Below the pieces are notes generated by a model. It did no database searches. It saw only the letters and a program-made list of their open reading frames with translations, and was not told the DNA's origin. Of a stretch of 64,000 bases of DNA, positions 23,601 to 39,600 are shown piece after piece. The first letter of the stretch is position 1; every line of letters begins with the position of its first letter. The stretch is from Luidia sarsii (Eukaryota; Echinodermata; Asteroidea; Paxillosida; Luidiidae): positions 526,501 through 590,500 of the forward strand of contig OX465110.1 of the NCBI GenBank assembly GCA_949987565.1, read 5' to 3'. The position numbers and the translations under genes were made by a program.

Positions 23601-24369
23601 AAGTCTTGGAAAAGGTTAGTATGTCTTAAAGATTCTGGATGATTTTTTTTCACCAATTCATTGGTTTATGTAAGATTCAAATATTAAAATTGAAAATGAA
23701 ATCATTCTACCTTTGAGTAGAGGTCTTGCTAGGATCGGAAAATCTGTCCAGTTTTGAAATTTTAGAAATCGTAGGCAATGTAAGATTTAACCAGCAAAGG
23801 TTCGTGGTAAATTTTGGTTTCTTGTCCCTGTATTCGTTTCATTTCTGGTTTTATAGCCATTTTGCCTCAGACACATCCAAGGAGTTCCGCCATAGCAATG
23901 TGGACAATCTTGAGATGGCAGAAATGATTTCGACTATGCCCATCCCAGGTAGGCTCTTGTACATATTAGTGATTACCAAGTTGCTACACTCAAGTAGAAT
24001 TCCATTGATCGGTCTGTCAGATTGTCTAAAACCAGTCTATCTATGTCTGACTGTCTGTCTATCAGCATCTGTCTGTCCGTCTTTTTTTGCTGTCTGTCTG
24101 TCTATATATGTCTGTCTGTCTGTCTGTCTGTCTACGTCTGACTGTCGGTCTGTCTGACTGCATGACTCTCTTTTCCTCTCTCGTTCTTTCTGTTTGACTG
24201 TCTGCCTGCCTGTATGTCTCTGCCACTATACATCAATGTCTGTTTGTTTATCTGTCTGCCCGTCTTTCCATGTCTGACAGTCTGTCTATCTCCCTCTCTC
24301 TCTCTCTCTCTCTTTCTTTCAGTATCGTGGATTCTGGGGGCATCACCTACCATCTTAGGCACCGAATAA
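17674..24369 (+). CDS. NECAB: N-terminal EF-hand calcium-binding protein (NECAB), eleven exons
   Basis: Exons are 17674-17718, 18413-18437, 18607-18741, 19205-19302, 19715-19851, 21711-21829, 22130-22245, 22891-23000, 23537-23614, 23857-23948 and 24323-24369. They join in phase to 333 residues (human NECAB1 about 351). The order is KGMSIFLD, an EF-hand pair (loops [12 protein letters not shown] and [12 protein letters not shown]), a mid coiled coil ([16 protein letters not shown]), then a C-terminal ABM-like domain ending in SWILGAS. NECABs are cytosolic, mostly neuronal calcium sensors that bind partners such as adenosine A2A and mGlu5 receptors in vertebrates. In the first loop the usual Gly at position 6 is Asn. 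It most likely represents the single pre-duplication gene rather than a specific vertebrate paralog. Introns carry a LINE relic, MITE, SINEs and a 21-bp minisatellite. Confidence 0.96.
17823..18027. mobile_element. Near-complete palindromic element with 13-16 bp flanking direct repeat
   Basis: The core is a head-to-head palindrome about 17905-18013: each arm reads (outside in) AAATTTAGTGGGCCTGACG, TTTCGATCCTAGCAGGACC, TTTCTCAAAGGCAGAGTG. The left side keeps a further tail that starts near 17850 (ACAAAAATGTTGCAAACTGC). The whole is bounded by the direct repeat TTTAGGATTTTATCTT at 17823-17838 and 18012-18027; the outer three T could be element sequence. It lies in NECAB intron 1. Confidence 0.85.
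18905..19060 (+). mobile_element. tRNA-derived SINE copy
   Basis: A head (AAGACTAGTTGACTATTACA, later GGGCCACCATCTAAGAA) precedes a tRNA-like stretch at 18963-19030. This has a box-A-like GATAGCTCAGATGGTAAGAG and a box-B-like GGTTCAAGTC at 19011-19020. A non-tRNA tail follows (CAGTCAAAGTCATTTGTC). At least two more copies (20885, 59110) share head, tRNA part and tail, so it is a SINE and not a tRNA gene. Confidence 0.85.
19860..20460 (+). mobile_element. Decayed non-LTR retrotransposon 3' fragment, interrupted by a MITE
   Basis: The translated stretch around 19990-20115 contains ARKLRCFGH and later ASWLDGDI. These resemble the C-terminal RT-LINE pattern (KLRWFGH ... GRPRTSWLDDI). After the MITE, 20363 onward reads [14 protein letters not shown], like the W(T)G...EEAxRxAxDR that normally follows. 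Frames are broken. The likeness is by eye and moderate. Confidence 0.45.
20116..20362. mobile_element. 247-bp MITE with CAGGGC termini, inserted in the LINE relic
   Basis: The left end is CAGGGCCCACTTTCATAGAG then CAACTTAAG. The reverse complement of the right end is CAGGGCACCATTTCATAGAC then CCGCTTAAG, so the ends form ~28-bp imperfect inverted repeats. The interior has TTAAGCA-type words and is noncoding. CAGGG ends suggest a hAT-type element, but no 8-bp target duplication could be matched. Confidence 0.7.
20885..21015 (+). mobile_element. tRNA-derived SINE copy
   Basis: This is the same family as 18905. The head is AAAGACTAGTTAACTAT, then GGCATCTAAGG, followed by GATAGCTCAGATGGTAAGAG and a decayed box B (GGGTTCCAAG). 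The tail is CTGTGCCATTTT. Confidence 0.8.
21523..21700 (+). mobile_element. Second tRNA-like sequence (tRNA pseudogene or different SINE family)
   Basis: The first 74 bp can fold as a tRNA: CAGTTCG pairs with CGAGCTG as an acceptor stem, and GCGGGTTCAAATCCTGC forms a T arm with a perfect box B (GGTTCAAATCC). The region GTGGTTAATTGATTAAGACG resembles box A. The anticodon arm is poor. A non-tRNA extension (GAAATCGAGCATCGAGGCAT and beyond) favours a SINE over a functional tRNA. Only one copy is seen in this window. Confidence 0.5.
22284..22665. repeat. 21-bp minisatellite, about 18 copies, in a NECAB intron
   Basis: The unit is GGTTACCAGCAGGATTTGGCT with a few variant positions (GCA/GGA, GGC/GGT). 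Because 21 is a multiple of three and the unit lacks stops in several frames, long spurious frames appear on both strands. Degenerate outliers of the same core (TAGCTGGTTACC) continue at about 22690-22835. The array starts only about 40 bp after the donor of the 22130-22245 exon. Confidence 0.95.
24030..24322. repeat. CTGT/CT microsatellite forming the polypyrimidine tract of the last NECAB intron
   Basis: Interrupted (CTGT)n runs from about 24040 to 24290 and pass into (CT)n at 24291-24312, then TTTCTTTCAG directly before the last exon at 24323. The repeat thus doubles as the 3' splice-site pyrimidine tract. Confidence 0.95.
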
Positions 24370-26527
24370 AGCACCATGCACATAGACTTCGAATGCAAGA
24401 AATCTAGGTACCAGATTTTTACCCAAGGGCAAAAAGGTCAAGGGTCATCAGAGGTCAAGTTTCACACCAGAAAAAAAGAAGGCTTGAAATATCTGCAGGT
24501 ATTTTAGTCTTCATAGTGCATTATATTGAAAACAACCTCCAGTGGTAAGTATTTCTAAATTTGATTTAAGATTTATTTGAAATTTATGCCAGCGAGAAGA
24601 TTAATAGAGTTTGCTCTTGTATAATACAGAGGTACATTGACCAAAATCACCTTGGATTGGACAAGTTTGTTTGCCCTGTGAATCTAGCACTGACCACAGA
24701 GGTGAAGAGATTCACTTGGCATTCTGTGAAAGCTTACTATCCTTTAAATCAGATCATTTGTCAGGTATCGTCAGTCACCACACTTAGAACTCTTGTATAA
24801 CATAGCTGTAGTTTAAAAGACTTTTAATATATACATATTGGGGTATGTATTTACTATCATGAGAAAAAGTATATGTAATGAGTCTGCTGATTGGTCAAAG
24901 TAGCATCATGTGATATCCAAAACTGTATGCAATCCATTCCGTGACTTAAATCTTTGCATTGGGCTTTGCCTGTCATCTTTCAAGAGAAAACTTGTGCTGA
25001 AGAAAACTCAACATATCATCAAGGTCTCCGTGAAAGAGTGATTGATTCATCTAAGCATTTCTTTATTTGGATCAAGATTACGATTATGATTATCAATTGT
25101 GGCCAGTAATTGAGATTAAAAGTACACATATAATATGCAGAGTTCCTTGGTTTTGTAGTATAAGCTTTGAAATACTTGAATGAAATTCTGACAGTAATTC
25201 TGACAGTAAATGTCACTGGATTGAACAAGGTAGACCTATGCATATATTTCCTTTATAACATTTCTGTAGTTATATCTCCAGCATTCAAATATTTTAAAGC
25301 TATAATATGGTATTAATATTATCTTGTGTTTGTTCTTGTGGCTTTTTTCTTCAAATCTTTATAAGTTGCAGGACCTTTCATTGATAGTATTGTAATCAAC
25401 AATCCAATTTTGTTTTAATTTGTTCCGTTTTGTTTTGTAGTTCGTTGTTGTCAAAATGAGCCAATGAAAATGATTCTTGTATATGTACCTTCAAGCAAAC
25501 ATATAAGTCATGCTGATTGGTCACTCCATGGCAACAATAAGGCAGTATGAATATATTGCCCCACCCACATTACATTGCGGTCCAATTATTTTGTCTCATT
25601 GTTTATTAATCATTCTACTGCTTGCTACTTAATTAGTTCTTTCAAACAGAATATTGTATCGCTATCTGTCATTGGTAGCAGATTTTAAAGATTATAATGG
25701 ATATTAAAGGATTATTTGAAGACTTGATTTCATAGCTTGCTTGCTTAGAGTTTTGTGAGATTTCAGACTATCCATAAAGGAATGACTTGCATTGTCACAC
25801 ACAAGTAAGAGAACAATCCACCAAATGCATACATGTATATTTCAGGCCTGCTAATTAGCAGCCAATTTATTAAACAAATAACAGTTACAATCAGACAATT
25901 CCTAACATAGGCTTCTAATCCTTGGGGGGGTTTTCTCCAGAACTCATTTGGGTGATGCAAAACTTAACCAACAAATCTTAGATATTGAATATGAAAAGGC
26001 TCAAATACTGCTGGATGATGTACTCTCGCAAATTTCTTAAGTTGCTGAATTATTTTGATAACTTTGGGGTATTCTGTAACAACTTGAGAAACTTGCAGAG
26101 CCTCGTATTTTGTTATAACCTGCAGGAACACAATGATGCTCAACTTTGGCCAGAGGTACATGTATATCAGGTCTTCTAAAGAGTATACATGTATCTGCTC
26201 CATTCTTGGAGAACGCTAGATATATATAAAAAAAGATAATGTTAAGGTCAATAATCACTGAAACTTTGTTTAATCTTTCCAACGCAGGAAATCACACTTT
26301 CTGCAGCTAGTTTCAGTGAAGGTGTAATACTCGGGAGAAACTTTGGAGCAGTCCTTAGTCACGGTGTAATCATCACAAGCTTCAAGTTCCTGACTGTGAC
26401 ACACTACTAGGCGCTGAATTCAAAGAATGTCAACATATCTCAGATAGTCCTTCATTCTCATAGAGACAATGATGGCTAAGTTGTGATGAAGGCTTGTGGT
26501 TCAGATGGCTCTACTTAAGGAATGGAA
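24370..26527. other. Convergent 3' region between NECAB and PSMD7
   Basis: No gene is recognisable in this AT-rich 2.1 kb. It should contain both 3' UTRs. Candidate signals are AATAAA overlapping the NECAB stop codon (24365-24370) and, for PSMD7 on the minus strand, ATTAAA near 26266-26271. No clear mobile element was found. Confidence 0.45.
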
Positions 26528-30046
<3,519 letters not shown>

Positions 30047-30623
30047 TTTTCCTCTTTAAACCGAATAAATTGTTTTTCTATTCTTCAACAATTTCCGAAA
30101 AGAAACATCGATGAGCGCTATTCACTCCACACATGTATGCAGTACATGACTTGCGAGCTTCCATTCAGAAAGTATAACAGCGCATGCGCAGTGAAACTAT
30201 AAAGGTGCTCCCAAGCGAATTGCTCCCATTAAAAAAGCTATCTTTTCCTTTTTATATTATCATTTAGTAAACAATTCTGGCGTAGAAATACTGCATAAGT
30301 CTTCTCAAAGTGTATTTGAAGCTTCAGGTATCAGAAGTTTATCTTGTTTGCGAATTTTGAGCGGTTATGATTTGGGAGGGACAAGTTACTGGGCGAACAT
30401 TTTTTTTCTGCACCATCCATAATATTTTAGCAGCGCCCTCCTTTGACAGCAATTAATTAGGGACACATTTGTAAACAGCATTCTCCTATCGTCTGATCCA
30501 TGTCTCAAAAAATTAGTAATTAATCGATTTATTTCGACAATTATCCTTTCTTCCTCGAGAACAAATACACACACGTCGTCAACATGATATGGGCGTGAAC
30601 CTTAACACACTTAATCCAGAAAG
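30047..30623. promoter_or_regulatory. Shared PSMD7/coiled-coil gene promoter with an NRF1-type site
   Basis: The divergent space is 577 bp. A palindromic GCGCATGCGCA at 30180-30190 matches the NRF1 consensus, common in housekeeping bidirectional promoters. It is about 135 bp upstream of the PSMD7 ATG and 435 bp upstream of the plus-strand ATG. No TATA box is clear. Confidence 0.65.
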
Positions 30624-33600
30624 ATGTCGCAGAATACGTACAATGCGAAGCAAACTCCCTCCCAACGAGAGCAGACGTTACAAGAGGAGCGGTTGACCAA
30701 CAAACATATCCAGACGCTCGGCTTTCTACAGGACGTTGCTAGGGAAAATAAAGCACTCAAAGCCCGAGTTGATGAGCTGGAGGTACACGATTTCCTTTCA
30801 TTTGAACATTTTATCGTTAGATTAAAGTGGTGCATCAGTTGACATTTAGAAAATTGTAACTAATTCGATATTTTATAATAAGTATTTAATATTTTTCTCT
30901 AAAGACTAATCGTTTTGAATTATGACAAGACTGTCATAGTCATACCATGGAGGAATAAGTAGCCTAGAGTGACCCTAACTTTAGGTCATCATAGCCTTAG
31001 GCAGGGGCATTATAACTTAATCTTACTAGAATGGAGGTATACTATACGAACACCATGGTTAATTCTTCTTTTTCAAATTGTACTTTTCTTATTCCTGCAT
31101 GGTCATACTAAAATTAATACAATTTGATTTCAGTGGGATACAATTCATTTAAAACATTGATTTATAGACATGCAAATTAAAATTTAAGACTTTGTGTTGA
31201 TGATTTTATAACCTCTAAGGAATTTCAAAGATTGTAAGTCATTCTGAGATTCTGAACAACATTAATATGTTTCCCCTAATTGAATTGGTTTGCTAAATCA
31301 TATCAAAATTTAAATCTGATAACCCAAACTATATCTTAAGAAAAAAAATGAAAACCCTAAAATTATTGGGAAGGTATAAATTAGTGTGAAAACAATTTCA
31401 AACTTTTATAGAAATTATACTGTCAGTTGTTGTGTGGAAGAAATTACTGCTTTTGTGGTCAATGATAAACAGAAAATTATTTGTTTGAAACATTTCTCTT
31501 GACAGGACCATCTGTGTCAGTGCAGTGAACTTCATGCACTGGGCACTGAGGCTAAACAGAGGATTCAAAGATTACAGGAAGATTTCAACCGACGTCTTGA
31601 TCACAACAACAAGACTCTCACCCAGAAACACAAAGATGAGGTAAGTGACTTTGATGAAGCTACTCCAGAAGAAAAAGATGATAAACTCAAGATGAAGAAT
31701 GATTTATCATGACTTGATTTAAAAGTCAAAGTATAGAAATATGATATTGATTGTTGCTGTGTTACTATTTATTATTGTGTACCTCAGTAACCAGAAGCCA
31801 TTCCTAAAGATCTAAAGAGGAGTGTAGCATATTGTGACCATTTTGTGTCTAAATCTTCAAACAGATTTAAAACAGGGTGTATGAAAGTAAACAGGGTAAT
31901 AATGTGATTGAAGATTCCCTTCAGAAATTTTTTGTAATTTTGCAGAAAAAGTGTCAAAATTATAATGTTTTTTTATGAAAATTTACCATGTGCATAAATT
32001 GCAAACATTTTGCTGAAATAACATCACTGCCATTTTGTTTTACCCATTTTTTTAAGCAATTCCAAGAGGTTTTACCTTTTAATGGCATTAATTTAACTGC
32101 AAAAAGACCCTATATCTGTAAAATCTCTTGAAATAATAGCCCAGGTAGTGAAATCAGTTTGTCAAAAATTGTGATTTTTTTCTGTTTATCATGCATGACG
32201 GCGCTCTTTACTTCTGCGTATACTTTTTTTAAACATCATAAGAACTTTACAGAATATGTATTTACAGTCTATTGTCTGCTATTGTCAATCTGTAGGTTAT
32301 AAAAAAAAACATTGTACGGAGACAGCAGAACAGACCATTAAAGTTGAAGTGAGCCCTCTATTGTCAGAACAATCATCATAATTTATTGGGTTTTCACTTT
32401 TCAGGATCTTTGAGTTCATAGGAAAACATTTTGAATGTTCACTCCAGGCCAGGTTCACAAGATGAATTCAAAAATATGCCTCTCTCACTTTCTCTCTTTC
32501 TTGAGTTTTGAAGCATTAGCCTCCAAATAGGGATCACTTAATGACTTTTTAGAAATGGAAATTGATCAGGAAACAAAAAAAATGTTTAGGATCATTAGCA
32601 GAAATAAACCCAGACACCTGACAGGAAAGATCCCAAGTACAATTACAAGAAAATTATAGCAATATCCAAAATGATTACTGACTGAAATGACCAAAATGCA
32701 AATATCCGAAACTAGGAGGGACTGATGTTTCAATCCTAGCAGGACCTTTCTCAAAGGCAGAGGAAACCTTGGAGAAAGGATCAAAACATCAGGCCCTTCT
32801 ATGTTTGTTTTATTATTTTGAATGGACTCCTTAGGCCTGGCTCCAGTCAACAGGAAGGGAGCCCTCTTGTGTCTAGAATATTTTCAACTCCCCCCCCAAA
32901 AAAAAATGGAATAAAAAAAAATAGATAAATAAAAAAATGAAGCAAGACTACACACATGCAGGCCTGCCCTAGCTGAGATGGAGAAAAGTCCTTTGAGAAA
33001 GGTCCTGCTAGGATCGAAACATCAGGCCCTCCTAAATTTTGATATTTGCTTTTGGGTCATTTTAGTCAATAAGCAGTTTGCAACATTTTTGCAATTAGTA
33101 AGGTTTTTTTATGTTGCATCTGGTTGTTCAAGGTTATTTCTTTTCTTGCATTAGAAATGCCCTGCCATGAATGCATAAACAAGTACCAGACTAAAAGTAC
33201 CATGCTAAATCATTACCTTAATTGGAAAAAAAATGCACCTGTTTTTCTAATTAAAATGATGAACTTGATTGCATGTCACAAGTATCCACACTGAAATAAA
33301 ATATTCCGTTGCAATATGTAATTGCTCTGCGTTCTTAATCGCAGTTTTAGTGGGCTTTTAAAATTGTAGCTCCAATTATGTTATTTTAAAGCGCTTCTTA
33401 AAAACCATTTATTCAGGTAACATGATATAATTAATCACTGTCATCATTATCTATAATGCAAGTATCTCATCAGCTATCCATATGTAATGACGACTGTATG
33501 CATATTGACCATCCATATGGTTTTCCCATTAAAGCATAATTAGCTCTAATGTATTTAATTATCCCATATTGTAGAAAGAAAAAGTCTGTACTCTGACTCC

Positions 33601-36600
33601 AGGCAGGATTATCGTTATTTGGTGGATAGCCGTAGTCATTTGGCTCAAATTGGCTGGCTATAGAATTCGGAAATGCATTTGTTACGTGTATGTGTTTGAA
33701 ATTGAGAATGAGCCTAGTACAGCACAGTGCCAGCATTTGTCATCAGTAGTTACCAGACCCAAACTCATTGTATCAAATGAGTTCAAGTTTGGACTATCTC
33801 TTTCTGCTTCATGATACTCTGTGCTGATGTACAAGAATGGCAATCAGAAATTGGATGTTTTAAAGAGCGTTCCGTGTCCGTCAGATTGCGCCGTTTCGAG
33901 AGGAAAAGTTGCCAGCATGTTTGATGCGTTGTGTCCAAAAATGACCCCAACTTGAAAAAACAGTTATGTTCCTGGTCCTTACCCCCTCCCTCCCACCAAC
34001 GCCCAAAAATATTTGTCCCGACACTGAATAAATTTGAAGCAAATGATTCAATGTAATTTGAGAATTAGGCCACTACAGCTAATATAATTACGTGCATGTA
34101 ATTTACTGGGGACAAGCGGTGTGTATGCACGGCTTAGGCCCTCAGCATGGCTGTTAATATAGAGTGCATTGACTGGCTGAATTGGGTGATTCACCAAAAC
34201 ACTCACAAGCGCAGCTGAAAAAGTCAATACCACCTAGCGATGCCCCGCTGATTGCTAGCCGACGAAGTCCCAAAGAAGAGAGAGAATGGACATTGTGGGT
34301 CTTGAGTGAAGGGTCCTCCAATACGTGAGTCTGCAGGAGGGAAAGGGAGAGGAAAGAGACGGGAAAGGAGAGAGAGAGAGAGGGGGGAAGGAGAGGTCTG
34401 AAGAGAAGGATTGGGGAACCAAATTTATTCGAGTCAATCAGAAGAGGTTTTTTTTTTTTCATTTTGTTGACACGACAGTAATTGACAAGTGTTGACTCTG
34501 CCATTTCCTGACCAACCAACACCCCCCCTTCTCTCTCTCCTTCTCCCTATCTCTACCTCATTCTCTCTCTTTTCCATCTGATTTCTGATGGGGGTGTGTG
34601 GATTTAAATGGAGAGGAAGGGTAGGGAGAAGGTTGGGTGCTTCTGGAAGTGGGCTGCTGGTTTCTGGAGGTGCTGGGGGCAGGGGAAGGACAGGGGAAGA
34701 TGGAGTGTTCAGTTCTCCATCTAGTGCCTGTATCTAATTGTCCTGGCACAAATTACAAATGTATCAAGGAGACGTTCCATGTTGTTCATTTTATGCATAA
34801 ACCATCCCTGGCTACATACACCAATATGTGGGTTAAAAATTCATGAGGATTCTCATCAACTTTTTGGCAGGAACCACAGTAGCGTTGATACAATGTGCCA
34901 ACCGTAATGTACGCAGTGCCCGTGTATCATATATCATCTCTTAAGTGAATGTAGAAGATCGTGCAGAAATGGGTTTCACCCTCATGACAAAGAATTGAAA
35001 CACTGTAAAATGTGCAGTGATTATCCCTTAGGACCAGACAGAAGGGAAAATGAAAGCCATTGATAGAACTCCTATCTCCTTGCCAGAGAGATAAAGTAAG
35101 TGATCTCTTAATGATTCCTCAATGTATTCTTTTTTGCTGTTCTTTCCTCTTTTTTTGTCAAGGGTGAAGGAGAGGGTCTTTCTCTCCCTCCTCCTCTCTT
35201 CCCCTCTCCCTTCCCCTCCCCCTTCCCCTCCCCCTCCCCCTTCCCCTCCCCTCCCCTCCCCCATCGCAAGTACCTTTTCCATGTGCTCTCCCTCATCCAC
35301 AGTTTGCGCAGTGGTGTGTGCATAGCTGAAAGGATGATATTTGCATTGATGCTATCCGCGGCAAGTGAGTAATTAAGTCAGTCCCATATTGACTCTACGA
35401 GGGGAATGTGTGTTAATTGACAGGCCTTTCTGGCATATACAAGAGCTTGTCCTCTGATGCCCTCCCATGTGTCAACGCACTCACTGACCTAGCTTTTCCT
35501 AGGCCAGAGCACCGCTGAATATTTTATTATTTTAATCGGGATTTTCAAACATTGGTGACGGGGGAAGTGCCCATGTGCAGAGGATGCAGCAATAAATCTG
35601 GCTTTATCAGAGACAGAATCATATTACAAAAGGAAAAAAGATCCAGGTATTATTTTTTCTTTCTTTTAATAAGACACTAACTCTTGATTGAGATTTTCTG
35701 TGTTCGCTGGCTACTTCTACTTTCTATGATGCATATAATATGCAAGTTCAAGCCATCCGATAGACGTAAGTGACATGCAGGTGTCCCGAGACTGTTTAAG
35801 CTTTTATTAGGCCGTCCAAATTTTGATTGATGCGGTGCAAAATGTGTGAGAATATTCCCTCTTTAAAAAGTCCAATATTCATGAATAGGACTTGGCCATT
35901 CACACATCAATATACATGCAACCTGTCCTCGGACAAAAGTAAGAATGAAGAGAGGAATTTGACAAAGTAGAGAAGGGAAAATGGATCTAAAGAGTCCACT
36001 GATGCTGTTTTCTCCAGTAAAAATCTGTTTCAAGTTTTTAACAGTTTGTTTTGTTTTTAAAATGCCTTAAATCACAGGTACATATACAGTATGTACCGGT
36101 AATTCCATAAATCAGAGATCCAACTTGTGACATTTTGGTGTCCCCACTTACATATGAAACCATTCATCTTTCCTACACACATGTAATATTATAACACCTT
36201 AATGAAATGTTCTGTCGATTACACAGTTTATTATACTCTAGTGGGCCTGACGTTTTGATCCTAGCAGGACCTTTCTCAAAGACCTTTCTCTGCCTTTGAG
36301 AAAGGTTCTGCTAGGATCAAAACGTCAGGCCCACTAAATTTTAAGATTTGCATTTTGGTAATTTTAGTCTGTAAGCAGTTTGCAACATTTTTGTATATCA
36401 GTTTATTATACTGTTCATGTATAACATAGTTCAATCTACAAAGTGGTAGACCTACTTTTCATACTGTTCTATCTACATGCAGGAAAGCTGAATGGTTTCA
36501 TATTTAAGTGAGGACACTAACATCTCACAAGTTGAACCTCTGATTTATGGAATTAACCATATGTGAGGCAGTCTGGGAGTTAGTAAACAAAATTGTTCCC

Positions 36601-39600
36601 AGAAAATGTACCAATTGGCAAATCAAGAAATGATGAACAATTGCATCACAAGAAGTACATAATTTTATACAGTATTTCTGTCAGCCATAATACTTGACAA
36701 ACCATTTGTTTGCACAGACCTTATTAAGTTTTTGTTGGCCTGTTATACAACTTAAGAAATAAAAAAGGAAATAAGTCGGCATTGTTCAGTGAAGTCAACC
36801 CCTTATCTGAGGAAGGATTTGTTACAGTATTACATTATAGCGAGGGCTGGAACAGGGCATAGACCGAACCACTTCTTAATGCAACTGGCAAAGCGGAAAT
36901 GAGAAACATAGAAATTCAAATGTGGCCCTTGCTGCAAAGGAAACCATCGCTTCAATACATGTCAAGTTTTCTGACATGGTGACTTCCTGGGCTAAAGCCA
37001 AGCAGCTTTCTACCAATTGTTATATAGTTGCTTGTTCCGGGACTATCAGTTCTCGACCCCCCTCCCCCCCAAAAAAAAAAAAAAAATCTCAAAAAAGAAA
37101 AAAACCTGATGAGATGCCAGATGTCTGTGCAAAGGTTGAAGTTTGAGAGTAAATACAAGCGTATGATGAATTACTACCAAGATTGTCCATGATTTTCTTT
37201 TTCTATAATACAACAAAAGTAACAAAAGTCTCTTGTGAGAGTGATGCATTACATGCTGCGGTACTTTGGCAAGTGTTTTTTCCAGTTTGTAGACCAAACA
37301 AAAAAAAAGTCCACTCTTTTTTGTAATTTTCGTTCACACAACCAGCTGTCTGACAAGCAACTCAAGCTATTTAAATGAGAACACTTGCGTCTGAATGGAC
37401 CATGATCAATGACCTTGATTTTAAGTTACCTACACAGTGCAAATGAAATCCCAAACTGACGAGGAACTTTCAAACAATTTGTAAAAAAAGTAGAAAACCA
37501 AGAAAATTTGGCTGGACCAGGACATAAAGTAAAGATGTTTTAAGATGACTTAATGTACCAGTGCTTTGAAGCAAGTCAGAGGGCCCTGGTTCAAGTCACA
37601 GTTCGGTCAAATTTTCTTTGCTATTTTCCCCCAAAGTAAAAAAATATTAAAGAAAAGGCAAGCAAACCAAAATGGGTGAGTCCTTGAATGTACAAATCCC
37701 TGAGCTTCTGACAGATGAGATTGCCATCATTTCTAGCTGCATGGATCAGTGCTTAATGTGCTACATTATTGCAGGAAGGAAACTCAGTTCTGCCACTCAA
37801 TACTGGGCTGGTTTCCTGAGCCAACTACACTCAGGATTCACAGGTCTTTAAGTCTACCGCTCCGTGACGTTCTAAGTCATACCAAGCCTGGCCTCGTCTT
37901 AGTCTCCCTGATGGTTTTTTTTTTGTAAGAATCTTGAATATCTTCCAATCCAGAAAGTTCTGACTGGAGTAAAATGTTGCGAACTGATTACTGAAAAAAA
38001 TGGTTAAAATGAAAATAATTAGGAGGTCCTGACATTTCGATCCTAGCATTCTGCCTTTGAGATAGCTCCTGCAAGGATTGAAACTTCTGGCCCAGGTTTT
38101 TGTGTGTGACATGCAAAGTCATAAGAGGCGTGGCATTTTGGCAGGAGTTAGCCAAACTAGGAACGTTGTTGGTCTTGTCTTTGGCAATTAAGTCATATTA
38201 GGTTTGGCTTTTTGGCAGGATTTCAGGAGGCATTTTTTTTTCAAGCCAGTCAGAATCTTGAATATGATACAGCAGGAAGCTCTATTGGTTTTTGACCTGG
38301 ACATGAAATGACATTTCAGACAAGGGTTTTGGGCACGAATTGGGTACAGTTTCTCTTTTGTAAGTAAGACAGAATCTTGAATGCCTTCCAGTTTTTTGTT
38401 AGTTATGTACATCTTGGGTTTTCCCTTTTCGTTATTGTTGGGAGAGCAAGTAATTTGGGTTGAGCATGTAAGCATGTGATTGTTGTCTGCTGTATTTGCT
38501 GCTGCTGTTGTTGCTGAATGTTGTTGCTGTTTTACTCTTGTTTTTTAAAAGATGAAAATACAGAAAATCTCAAATTTTACCCAATTTGTAAAGGAAACAA
38601 TAGGACATTGTATATCAATGAATTATGAAGAGCCAAAAAGATTTTCTCAGACCAATCTAATTTAAAACTTTCATCAAGCTTGTGACAAACAGTAAGAAAT
38701 AATTATTGCCTGGAAATAAAACCAACTCATTTTAAAAGAAATTGGGTACTCATTGAATGCAGAAACATGTATCTTAAAACCTGCTTCTTTTTAGGACTAA
38801 ACAGAGAGCTTTAAGCAAGTGTAAACATTTCCTATAAAGAAGTTGACAACATTAGTCGGTTGTGGTGAAAGTTTAAAACCAAAACCTTTTGTTCTAACTG
38901 AAATTGTGTACCTTCCAATTTCGTCCTCATGAGCAAATATCTCCCCATAGAATGTACACATATTTGCCAGGACCAAAGACAAGTTAGTTATAACCCTCTG
39001 AGAAAGGCCCTGCAAACATCAGGCCCCTTCTACATTTTGGTTTTTCGTGTTAACAAGAGTGAACTTTACATATTATTGACATACATGTACATTAACAAAG
39101 TAGAAAGCACAGTAGACAAGTACACACAATACAATGAATGGATATGAGTCCAATCCTACTACCTAGCCTTAATTAAGCCACTTCAATGTACCATATTAGG
39201 AAACTAGGAGTATTCCATTACCAGGATTAGGTGAAAGGCTGCTTTATCAAGCACAGGGTACATTTCTGATGACATGAAATAGTGGGCCTTCATTTGTATG
39301 GATTATATTCGTAGAAAGCACATTCGTTTTTGGATTCCACGCATCTGTTCGTCTTTGAGTACCAGCAAAAGAGATCCTTTCTATGTAGGGGGATTAATGA
39401 TGTATTATTGTGCCGTTCTGCCTAATAACCCACAATCCCGGGAATGTAGTGCCGTCCCCCGGACTGGTATTCCACATTGGCTTGTGACCTTTTTAATTCT
39501 TCACCGTAACGATAGACAGAGTATTCATGTACCATGGGGGCACGACACAGTTTTATTAAATTACACTTGTCAGGCAATGATCAATATATTATTTACAAAT

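Noticed and set aside
24030..24398. Frames rich in Cys/Leu/Ser or Arg/Gln over the CTGT repeat
   Set aside because: Microsatellite translation products.
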